Assembly: GCF_029784155.1 (NCBI RefSeq)
Contig: NC_073691.1
Span: forward strand, 92,648,722-92,712,721
Length of the DNA: 64,000 bases
From: Uranotaenia lowii
Lineage: Eukaryota > Arthropoda > Insecta > Diptera > Culicidae
Direction: 5' to 3'
This document shows positions 45,468 through 54,747 of this stretch, piece by piece. The translations under genes and the position numbers were made by a program. The notes under the pieces are model-generated. The model saw nothing but the letters and a program-made list of their open reading frames with translations. It was not told the DNA's origin and did no database searches. The first letter of the stretch is position 1; the number at the start of each line of letters is the position of its first letter.

Positions 45468-46460
45468 ATGAGAAACTGTTTCGTTCCCGGGTGTGATCAG
45501 TACCATAAAGGCAGTAAAGAAAAGCGGGCAATGTTCAACGTTCCGATCAAGGTTTGTATGAAGCCTACATACTTGGAAATTTCATTCACCGTTAATCTTA
45601 ACCAAATTTGCCGTAGTACCCGGAATTGCTCGAACAGTGGCGACAGGCTCTCCCGAAACATCGGCCCTTGAAAGAGTTCGACCGGGTGTGCGAAGCTCAC
45701 TTCAGTGAAGATGATATTCTACGCTACTGGGAACACACGATCAATGGCGTTGTGGAACGAATGCTGCGGGCCAAACCCTCACTTAAGCCAACTGCGGTCC
45801 CCAACTGTTTCCAACCGGAAATCTCCGATAGGTTAGTGTCCAAGATCCAAGAAACGACGGACCAATTATCGCCAAGTGTGAAGAAAGCAAAACGAAAAGC
45901 ATTAGATATTGAGGAAGGAGTTCGGGTAAAATATTTTCTTTTATTAGATTCCGATCTGTTAACAACCTTTTTATTTTTTTTTTAAGAAACGGAAATCTTC
46001 TCCTTCCAAAAACTTAGTAATTGCTGAGGAAAGCAACGAGGAGGCAGAAGAAAACTATCAACCTCCAGGTGGCAATGAACCTTCAGTCGTGATACAAATG
46101 GAAGAGGAAATACTTGGACCGGTTTCCGAAACGGTGCATCCAAAATTTGAGGTAATTTACGATGACGTGTACGAAGTCGAACTTCCTTCTGTCCTCTGGG
46201 GAATTCATCGGGATCCGGAGAAAAAATTTATCTGCTTTACCGAATTCAGCCAACATACGATGAGCTGCTCGAAGTACCTTTACCTGGATCAAGTTCTAGA
46301 CTTTCGAATGGCTGTTGGGCAAAGGGTTACCAAAAGAGGAACACTAGATGATCCTACAACAGAGACCATCACAGAGTTGCTAAGGTCATTGGATGGTATC
46401 AAAATACGTAAAGTGATAATCAAAGGAAGTTCTTCTCTAAACCAGACAGACTTGGAATGA
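45468..46460 (+). CDS. THAP-domain protein (288 aa)
   Basis: Exons 45,468-45,551, 45,617-45,925 and 45,987-46,460, all GT/AG and phase 0. The N-terminal ~93 residues are a C2CH THAP zinc finger, a sequence-specific DNA-binding module: C4 and C9 (CFVPGC), W36, then C53-x2-H56 (VCEAHF) and AVPNCF at 88-93 in place of the usual AVPTIF. The middle is basic then acidic (KKAKRKALDIEEG, EESNEEAEENYQPPG). The last 100 residues (ELPSVLWGIHRDPEKKFICF) form a conserved-looking block that I cannot name. Probably a nuclear transcription factor or a domesticated P-element-type DNA-binding protein. Confidence 0.85.
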
Positions 46461-46487
46461 CTGAATTTTGTAAAAGTAATTTTAATC

Positions 46488-47800
46488 TTACTTTGGTATT
46501 ATCGGTATTATCAAACTGTTCTTTTGCTGCAACTTTTCGAGTTCCAACTGCTTCATGTAGGCTAGAAAGATAGTCCAAAGTAAGCTACACATGCTCACGA
46601 AGGGGACACGATTCTTTTCGGGAACCATGGAGAAATTAAACGTTTGCAGTAGGGGCCATATGCAGATCGCGACCTGTAAATTAATTCGAACTTTTATAAT
46701 CTAAAACTATTCGAAGGCCTTTTGATTACTGTACCTTATAAGTCGGGGGAACCTTAGCTCTCACTTCCGCAAAGGCTTCTTCCACTGTTTTCGATTCCAG
46801 CAGGCTCATGCCAAAGTAGAACAACGTCATTGCCATCGGTGTGTAGCTGACCTGTTCGGTAACTGCCTGTTGAGGAACGAAATAAACTGTGGAATCAGCA
46901 GTGTTTTTCGTTTGATGTAAAAAAGAGATTATACCTTAGCTATGGCTGATTTTAAAGTTTGTGCCGGCCACATAACCGAGGCTAGGCGAATCCAACAATA
47001 TAGACTCGGAGCTACGATAAAACCGCCGTATATGAAGAACCTGAAACATTTTTTCAAATCGTAATCTCCTGTAAATAACAGTTTGGAAAACACACAGTTT
47101 TAGTATACTTGACAGCAATCTTTTTTTTTTTTTTTTAATTTAAGTAGGTAGGTATCATTTTTTAGTAAACTCCGATAAATATAGAAGATAATGGCGTTTT
47201 TGATACGTCAAAATCGAGCACTACTCAATGACCAACATTAGGAACCAGAATGAAATCAATCACTTGTCAAATAATACTCGGGGTTCGTTACGTTTTAGTT
47301 ATCCCTCTTTCATCACGCTTCATAGTATGCACGAGTTTAATATCCACTTTTTTTTAATCAATGATTCATTGACCGTGAAACGGGAAAGTCGCGTGCGCAC
47401 GAGATCAAGCCGCGTCACCGGCTAAACATATGAGACAAAAACAAGATCTAAAGTGTGCATCGAAATGCACACGAGAGCGTCATGCTGTTGGCCCAAGGCC
47501 AAGTTCGTGGCCACGAAATTGCTCAGACAAATGGTATTCTTTTTAAAATATCTGGATTTTCGCATACTTTTTTAACTTTAATAATTTAAAAAAAACCCTT
47601 TAAAATGCTTTCCAAATATTACGCAAAGTAGATATAAGTTAGGAAAAAGTTTATTGTTTACACGCACTCCAACTCGTTCCGGTGACTGACTGTTGTATGA
47701 GACAGCCCGCGGGCCACAGAAGGCTGTAGGTGACCATCCCACGTGCCACCGGATATCGGTTGAGAAAGAGTCGCGCCCGATTGAAGAAAAGCGGAATCAT
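46488..47800 (-). CDS. Mpv17/PMP22-family membrane protein, copy A
   Basis: Minus-strand exons 47,800-47,668, 47,068-46,935, 46,866-46,735 and 46,673-46,488 give 194 aa with consistent phases. The start is the ATG of MIPLFFNRARLFLNRYP. Family marks: RGMVTYSLLWPAGCLIQQ, then DYD, FFIYGGFIVAPSLYCW, EQVSYTPMAMTLFYFGMSLL and ICIWPLLQTFNFSMVPEKNR with VPFVSMCSLLWTIFLAYM. Four hydrophobic segments match the Mpv17 fold, inner mitochondrial or peroxisomal membrane proteins; the FYFGMSLL and WPLLQTFNF wording is closest to Mpv17-like protein. Its first-intron donor is GTGCGT. Its stop is 27 bp from the THAP stop on the other strand. Confidence 0.88.
47069..47667 (-). other. First intron of Mpv17-like copy A
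   Basis: 599 bp with no repeat or RNA gene recognised. The plus-strand ORF at 47,228-47,425 is not supported. Confidence 0.6.
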
Positions 47801-48515
47801 TTCCACTAAAAATTAGCACACGGTCAGAATTGGTACGAAATTCGAAAATATAATAACGTCCTGATTACGTAAAATCGAGTCGCGTCGCGATACTGTTTTG
47901 AGTAATGATCGTTTCCTCCGTTTCGAGAGCATTTGATGTTTCCGCGAGATCGGTGCCGCTAATACTAAGGATTCACTCAACGCTGGTGGCTAAAATTGTT
48001 CAGCGGCTACCTGCCACTGAGACACTTGTGCTAACGTCATCGTTGTTGGTTACTCTGAGAAAAAAAAGGTTTGCACATGCGTGGTCATTGTAAATCTCAC
48101 AGTTTATGATTGTTTGTACTATATATTTATATAAACCATTCATCTGTTATTGATATCTTGTCATATATAGTAAAAATGAGTAGTGGTGGTGAAATTTAAT
48201 TGGACAACTTTCACCTTCAATACCAAATGAACGGCTTAATGCTTTTCTAATATTTCCAAGATTCATCGATAAGTATCATGGTAGATCTGACGTTTTTGAA
48301 AAATTGATTTAACAGTTACAACAATTTGAGATTTTATTTAAAAATTCGCCTACACATTTTCAACACTTATTTCAATAAATATTATTCTACTATGCGTCCA
48401 ATACAATTGCAATTAAATGCGTCTAGGTAAACATTTCCTAGTACATATATACTTGATAACGTGAAACACATTTGCGCCCAAATCTTTGGTACAGGTACAT
48501 CATTGACATCGCTTA
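47801..48515. promoter_or_regulatory. Spacer between the two Mpv17-like genes
   Basis: 715 bp between the start of copy A and the stop of copy B. It must contain the copy B 3' UTR and the copy A promoter. An ATATATTTATAT stretch lies near 48,121 but no promoter element can be assigned with confidence. Confidence 0.45.
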
Positions 48516-49305
48516 TCATCTAATAGACAGTTGATTGCATGGCAAAACTTCTAACCGGTCATCGTGCTCAGCATTTTCCCCATCAGCTGCCCTTTGCTTC
48601 ATGTACGCCAAAAACGTCGTCCAAAGCAAGCTGCATATGCTGACAAACGGAACCCGGTTGTGTTCCGGAATGAGGGTAAAGTTGATCGTTTGTATCACGG
48701 GCCAAACGCAGATACCGACCTAAAATGGACATTTGAATTAATGTCGTTTTTCAAAGACGGTAGTAGTCGAAGATCGATGCTGTACCTTATAAGTTTCCGG
48801 AAATTTGTTTTTAACTTCCTGTACTGCTTCCTTTGGCGTTTTTTGCTCCAGTAGGCTCATTCCGAAGAAAAAACTCGTTCCGGCAAAGGGGCCGTAGCTA
48901 AACTGCTCCACTATCGCCTAAAATAAAGTACAGTAGTTAACAACGCAGCCTTCATTCAAACTATTCAATAAGCTAAGCTCACCTTAGTGATTCCTGTCCG
49001 CAAATTCATCATCGGCCACATTTGGCTCGATATTTTAACCCAACAGTACAGCGAGGGAGCGACGAAGAATGTTCCGAAGATTCCGAAGTTCAATGCCTGA
49101 CGATAATCGTACGTCGCTGAAAAAAAAATACCAAAAAAAGGAATTATTTCTTCAAAACTTGTGGCTTTATGCTATACTCACTCCAATCTTTCCCAGCAAT
49201 CGTTTGCTGGATCAGCGATCCCGTTGGCCAGATAATACTGTAGGATACCATCCCTTTGAGTACGGGATGAGTTTTGAATACGTTTTTAACGACGGAAAGG
49301 CTCAT
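48516..49305 (-). CDS. Mpv17/PMP22-family membrane protein, copy B
   Basis: Minus-strand exons 49,305-49,182, 49,116-48,983, 48,917-48,786 and 48,719-48,516 give 197 aa. Intron positions and phases equal those of copy A, and the middle two exons have identical lengths (134 and 132 nt), so the pair arose by tandem duplication. Family wording: KGMVSYSIIWPTGSLIQQ, DYRQALNFGIFGTFFVAPSL, EQFSYGPFAGTSFFFGMSLL and ICVWPVIQTINFTLIPEHNR, then VPFVSICSLLWTTFLAYMKQ. The C-terminus is longer and different. Predicted four-helix organellar membrane protein; specific substrate unknown. Confidence 0.9.
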
Positions 49306-50727
49306 ACTGGTTTAGATTCAATTTAAAAATATGCTGCTCGATGGGAATAATACGTCGAACCAATAGCTGATTGTTAAGCAGAAAAAAAAAGAAATTAGAA
49401 TTAGATTATTTAGAACGCATTGCAAGTCCCAGACAATAATAATCCTTTTCTGATAAGGCTCTGATTACTGGCGCGTGATTATCAATGACGTCTTTTGTTT
49501 ACGTCGCACATCGCACGTGTTTTGCGCGTCCTGTAGTATTGTGTAGGTTGACGAATTCATTCATTCGCCTCGGTGTTTGCGATTTCTCGGAATCGAATGA
49601 AACACGCATACCTGCTCGCTCACTGCTGCTGTTCGAGCTGATAAGGACCTTGAACTTGCAGCAGCTGAGTAATTGATATCACTCTTGCTAAGGACGCTTC
49701 GACAATCTATTTTCATCAAACTCCATTACCTGCGTTAGTTGGAATGGCTAGTGTCCTTGTTGGCAATAGTTTTTCCACTTATAAATGCATCCGGGCACAG
49801 TTACTTAAGTTTCTAAAGCTAGTTGGGTAAAATTTCATGCGAATTCTACGATGTGTGACATAAGACTGGCCGAATGTGTCACGCATCAAGCGCAACATAT
49901 ATGCTGCGCTGCGAGGGGCCTCTACTGTTCACAAGCTTTGTCGCACGGATCGTGTGATTGAATGTTGCAAACCGTAAGTGCTATGAACTTGTCTCAGTTC
50001 TAGCTGCCATTCAAATCATTGGCGAAACTAAATTTTGTGGGGTGGGTGGGGTTCGATGGCACTATTTTTCGATTTTGTATATATTATGCTTGAATCGTGC
50101 ATTAAAATCAATCGCAACATTCTATTACAATCGTATTTAACCTGTATCAATATTTAAAGCAATGCACAATTTGAAAATTTGATCCCAAAATCCCAAAACA
50201 AACAATAGCCGCAGGTTTATGGACTTGAAAAAATACTTATCGTACGGCTTTCCTCAGAAATTAAAATCTGCAGACATCTCAGTGAGGTGTTATTTGTCCT
50301 CAGTTATCCAGGAAAAAACTATTTTCCGTGTATTTCTTATGAACATGAGATTTTAAATCATTGCAATTTTATAAAAAAAAGCTCAAAGGATTTTAGATAC
50401 TTAAAATTATTTGAAACGAATCATCTACAGATGAGAAGATCTCAATGAGTGATCTGTTCCGCCCCCGTTGCCCCTATACAGAAGATGTCATTTCACATAA
50501 TAATTGGTTTTTATCTCACTTGAGCGTGAATCGATTTTAACATTAAATTTAAACTTAAAAATGCATCAAACAGCGCTGAAAATTTTGGATCGACCGACTA
50601 ATATATGCAAAAGTAATTCACTTTTATATTAAAATTTTGCGTTTCAAAAATTAATTGTAAAAAATTGCCGATTTTATGAGAGAGGTCCCATTTAAAAGCC
50701 TTATAACTTCTGTAACACTTTATTAAA
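49306..50727. other. Upstream of copy B, no gene recognised
   Basis: Includes the promoter of Mpv17-like copy B. An isolated ATTTTCCGTG followed by TA at 50,321-50,332 matches the right terminus of the element at 50,880-51,864. It may be the remains of another copy whose left end is not visible. Confidence 0.4.
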
Positions 50728-50879
50728 AGCAAGTTCACTCGTGTGGGGAAAAAGTGGCAGAAATTTTGACACTTTTATCACATTTTGAAAACTTTGCCAT
50801 GCAAAAAACATTTTTTTTTACAACACGTGTTCTTTTTTAGCATGCTGCGATGCAAAAATAGCAATATTTCTGTCACATA

Positions 50880-51864
50880 CACGGAAAATAATAAAAAGGT
50901 AAAATTTACCGAGTTAGCAAAGGTGAACGCTCGTGAAAGCCAAAAAGGTAACTTCTACCTCTTCGAGGTGAAACTCACCTCACAGTGAGGTAAAATTTAC
51001 CTGAATCGAGGTTGGAAAAAAAGGTACAATTCACCGAGAAAAAAGGTGAATCCAAAAAAGGTAAATCTTACCTCGTAGCGAGGTGAAGTTCACCTGAATT
51101 GAGCTCGATAAAAAAGTATAGTTCACCTAGAAAAAAAGGTAAATCCAAATAAGGTAAAACTTACCTCGTAGCGAGGTGTAATTGACCTGGATTGATTTAA
51201 ACAAAACGGTACAATTCTTCTAAAAAAAAAAAAGTAACTATTCGCCGAACCCGTTCATTGAGGTTAAGCTGTTTTGTCATTCTAGGAACAAGTTTTGCTT
51301 TGTGCCTAATATGTGAAAATCGGAATAGAATGGTAAGTGTTCTTAGATATCATTTAGTTGTGCTGGTTCTCGTCATAATACTATTGATTTTGTTTCAGAT
51401 CGGCCCATAGAGCTTTGAGGTGTATTCCACGTCATTCTCCAGCCGGAAAAGCCGAACCTGACCGGATTAGTCGAACGGAGGAGGCCATGAATGTACGCAA
51501 CGCAGGTGGATTCAGCGGCCATAGCGGCTCAGAAGAACGCGAAGCCGAATTACCAGTCCCTATTTATCTCCAATAAATATCATTTTTGAAAGAATTTAGT
51601 ATTTTTTTAATTCTTATTGAAGAAAACAATCAAACCAACCAGCATTTACCTTTTAAATCAGTAAATGGGAAAACGGTATTATTTACTATTTTGCTAGGTG
51701 AATGCGAAAAAGGTAAAATTTACCATTTTGCTAGGTAAATTGAAAAAAGGTAAAATTAACCTTTTTGCAAGGTGAATGAAAAAAAGGTAAAATTTACCTC
51801 AAAAGAGGGGTGGAAAAAATTCACCTCGCAAAAAGGTAAATTTTACCTTTTTTTATTTTCCGTG
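50880..51864. mobile_element. TA-flanked element with CACGGAAAAT ends and internal gene-like cassette
   Basis: Ends CACGGAAAATAATAAAAAGG (left) and TTTTTTTATTTTCCGTG (right) are inverted and bordered by TA (50,878-50,879 and 51,865-51,866). Next to both ends are arrays of AGGTRAA-type words in inverted pairs (AGGTGAAGTTCACCT, AGGTAAAATTTACCT), including a roughly 90-bp direct repeat between about 51,055 and 51,230. The centre (51,236-51,600) has different composition and carries a spliced-looking cassette. There is no transposase, so the element is non-autonomous. Confidence 0.75.
51236..51600 (+). other. Two-exon-like cassette inside the TA element
   Basis: A candidate first exon ends at ATG followed by the strong donor GTAAGTG (51,333). 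A 66-bp intron ends with TTTTGTTTCAG (51,398). The second exon from 51,399 runs to AATAAA at 51,572-51,577. In the second exon a frame of about 58 codons is open to the stop just before AATAAA (contains RNAGGFSGHSGSEEREAEL), but joining it to exon 1 gives a stop at the junction. It could be a non-coding RNA, a captured gene fragment or a peptide using an internal ATG near 51,485. No homolog is recognised. Confidence 0.4.
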
Positions 51865-52005
51865 TACGGCTGAAATATAAACAGTGCTGTAAAATAATAC
51901 AACAACCAGAGATATTGAAAACATTTTTACATGGTAAAATTCTCAAAATGTGCTACAATTGTGTCAACATTTTTACCACTTTTTCCCAACACCAGTGAAC
52001 TTGCT

Positions 52006-52415
52006 CTAACCTTCATGAAACTTTCACATCACCTCACATCATCAGAATCTGTTTTAGGTACTGATTTTTTTTTAATAGTAAGCAGCGACTCCTAGTGTGT
52101 GCAGTTCCCACAGTATCCTAGTTGCCTAGTTTGTTACGGAAATAAAACTTAAACCCAGTTTACCGGGAGCTGTGATACAATCACCAATCACCGGCGATTA
52201 AAATCATATAACAAACAATCATTGGCAAAAAGAAAAAATACAACAAGAAAAATACGGTTCAAAAATTGACACCTGGCCAAAAAGTTAGAACGCGGAATAG
52301 ATAAAATGTGAAATGCGAAAAAATCGACAAGTAGCAACTATTCGCAGCGAATCTGAAATAATGGCAACGTCTATAGAACTGTTCTCGCATAAGGAAAGCT
52401 CAGTAGGCCCATGGG
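52006..52415. other. Spacer, no gene recognised
   Basis: About 400 bp between the nested MITEs and the long hairpin. Nothing coding or repeated was recognised. Confidence 0.5.
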
Positions 52416-52845
52416 CAGGCGGCGGCAACGCTATTCAAACCGTATGGAGCACATCTCTCAGATTTCCCCTTTATTTCCCCTCGTTTTGACAGATTTAAGC
52501 TTTTTTCCTCAGATTTAAGCTTTCGTCTCCTATGCTCGCAAGGCAAAAAAAAGCTTAAATCTGAGGAAAAAAAGCTTAAAAACGAGATTCACGAGCACAT
52601 ATTTAAAAGATGTTGGTCACACGATTTGTCTATGTATCGTGTGACCAACATCTTTTAAATATGTGCTCGTGAATCTCGTTTTTAAGCTTTTTTTCCTCGT
52701 ATTTAAGCTTTTTTTTGCCTTGCGTGCATAGGATACGAAAGCTTAAATCTGAGGAAAAAAGCTTAAATCTGTCAAAACGAGGGGAAATAAAGGGGAAATC
52801 TGAGAGATGTGCTCCATACGGTTTGAATAGCGTTGCCGCCGCCTG
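52416..52845. repeat. Near-perfect 430-bp palindrome (210-bp arms, 10-nt loop)
   Basis: Left arm 52,416-52,625 and right arm 52,636-52,845 are of equal length and differ at only about four positions seen by eye. The loop is TTGTCTATGT. Outer ends read CAGGCGGCGGCAACGCTATT and its reverse. GGG borders both sides and may be a 3-bp target duplication. Each arm also holds an internal repeat (AGATTTAAGCTTTTTTCCTC). Could be a foldback MITE or, if transcribed, a source of long double-stranded RNA. Confidence 0.9.
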
Positions 52846-54049
52846 GGGTTGCTACGTTTTTGCTCGTTTGAAGTGTGCGTAAAAACACGCTCTCAAACCA
52901 TTGGGCTCGCTATACATGGGAATTCTCTTTCTGGGTTTCTCATGTATAGTTAGCTAATGCAGAGCAAAGGCGGGAGCAATTCATGGGAGCTTTTCATCAA
53001 CATGCCCTCTAGCCTAAAATTTCAACACCTATCAAGCTTTCTCCTATTGGCGCACTAATGCCTGTCTATCCACCTTTCTTTCAAATTCTATAAAATACGC
53101 AAAGCAACGACGATGACCGTTGGATTGAGATTTTTTTCTCAACACACAGCTGAGACATTTAGAGTGGCCCACTTTTCCTCATGACCCACGTTACCCCACT
53201 CTCCCCTATTATTTTATACAGTCATTTGAATTAAATTTGTTTTTTAAATCGACAATTAATTTCAAATCTTAATGTTGGATCGTGACGTATATATTAATCG
53301 ATAAGCAAATCTAAAGATATAAGTTAACAGCTGAAAATAAACTTTATTCACAAATTCATAAATTAAGAAAAGAATTGTTATCTAATTTTATCCATCCAAA
53401 TATTTTTTAAATTCTTAACGATTGTTCAAGTTTTGTAGCACTATTTTGGGCATTAGTCTAGTAACCTTTGGCGTGCGTCTCGAGTCGGTTTGAAATGTCG
53501 TCATCGTAGAGAAACATCCGAATTGTAGCCTTAAAAAGGGTTGAATCTCCAAAGATACGACTAGATTACCTGCGTCGTGCGCCGTGGGTACGCCGCGTTC
53601 GTGTGTAACATACTCCACCACCGGGGAGTATCTGAGTAGCGCGTTTCACAGTGATCGAAGCTGCGGATATAAGGTTTGTATCTTCTTTGCAGTGGACGTC
53701 GGTGTAGGATGACGTCTTCGTCGGGAATCATACGAGTCGTTACATTAAGCCCCGCGCATGAGTGGTGACCAGCGCAAGTCAAGGATTAGCTGCTCTGGAT
53801 CGACACAGGACTGGCAAAATGTGTCGAATCTCGGACCCTGTCCTTAAGAAATCGGACCTCGAGTAAATCAGGTCTCGAATCTCCAAGATGAGATGTTTGT
53901 GTGTTTAGAGCTGGAAGAGAGATCAGGAATGATGCTGAAGGCCTTTTTCAGACTGCGCGTGGACACCTGATCTTGAAACATCTTTTCAAGCAGGTACGCT
54001 ATCAGTTTTAATCTGTTGGAAATCATAGCAGTCAGCGATTTACAGCTAT
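52846..54049. other. No gene recognised
   Basis: Minus-strand ORFs at 53,415-53,621 and 53,561-53,782 overlap in different frames and could be one decayed coding stretch, but no domain was recognised. The rest is non-coding. Confidence 0.35.
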
Positions 54050-54240
54050 TTGTATATAAGGAGCATAGCAACTCACGTTGCTATGTACGTAGTATATAAG
54101 TATCCTAGACGTTGTGGTTGCTATGACAATACTAAATAACAACGACTAGGCTATAAAAGCAATCAGCCCAGTATCATAAGTTGTCCTGTAATAAACGATA
54201 GTCGAAATCGTAAAGACGTGTTTCTCAATATAATCAAATG
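54050..54240 (+). repeat. Possible solo LTR with TATA box and poly-A signal
   Basis: A compact promoter-like arrangement: TATAAAAGCAATCAGCCCAG at about 54,151, then AATAAACG about 40 bp later. It is followed by GTCGAAATCGTAAAGACGTG. TATA and AATAAA this close together are typical of short LTRs. No matching partner LTR exists in the window and the ends are not defined, so this is tentative. Confidence 0.35.
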
Positions 54241-54747
54241 GATACAGGTCAGAAATTTTACTTGGAGTCAGTGTTCCGAAAATCACTCAATTCTCATGAG
54301 AGACACTGAAACGTTTTCAACAGCAAACGAAAACCTAAATTGTCGGTTGGTTTATCTCCCAGCGGGGCAAAGATTGTGTTCGCCAGCGCTGCTCCGAGAA
54401 TCAAAGAAATAAGATTTGAAAGAGAGGCGTTCCTTCTCCAGTCGGAATTTTCAACTGAGTGAGGAGCTACCTGATTTTCAGTTTCGTGTTTCAGTCAATG
54501 ACTTTTCTTGCTCAATCACTCACTCACTCACTCGTTTACTGATCGATGATCGAATGCTGTCTGCCTGATACATCTTGCTTTGTTGTTGCTGTTGTTGGGG
54601 AGGACCAAAATAGCCATTCAAACACACAGACAGTATGTATGTATCTGCCGCTATGGCAGAAAGAACGCAGGCAGTATTAACCGATTCGAGGCAGCATTGA
54701 TTGAGTTTGAGTGAGTGAGTGAGTGAATTTTCGAATTGGATCTTGTA

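Larger units (their letters stand above)
50728..52005. mobile_element. Outer MITE with AGCAAGTTCACT termini, hosting a second element
   Basis: The left end AGCAAGTTCACTCGTGTGGG and the right end (CCCAACACCAGTGAACTTGCT region to 52,005) are inverted. Similarity continues for about 150 bp inwards on both sides (GAAAAAGTGG, TTGACAC, CACATTTTGA). The inner element at 50,880-51,864 lies at the centre. Without it the outer element would be about 290 bp, a plain hairpin MITE. Confidence 0.7.

Noticed and set aside
46935..47040. Shorter exon for Mpv17-like copy A beginning after CAG at 47,041
   Set aside because: Extending to 47,068 restores the exon length (134 nt) and phase of copy B and gives DYDLKKCFRFFIYGG without a stop, so the inner AG is not the acceptor.
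50932..51240. CRISPR-like or satellite array
   Set aside because: The repeated words are short, palindromic and unevenly spaced, with related rather than unique spacers, and lie between transposon ends.
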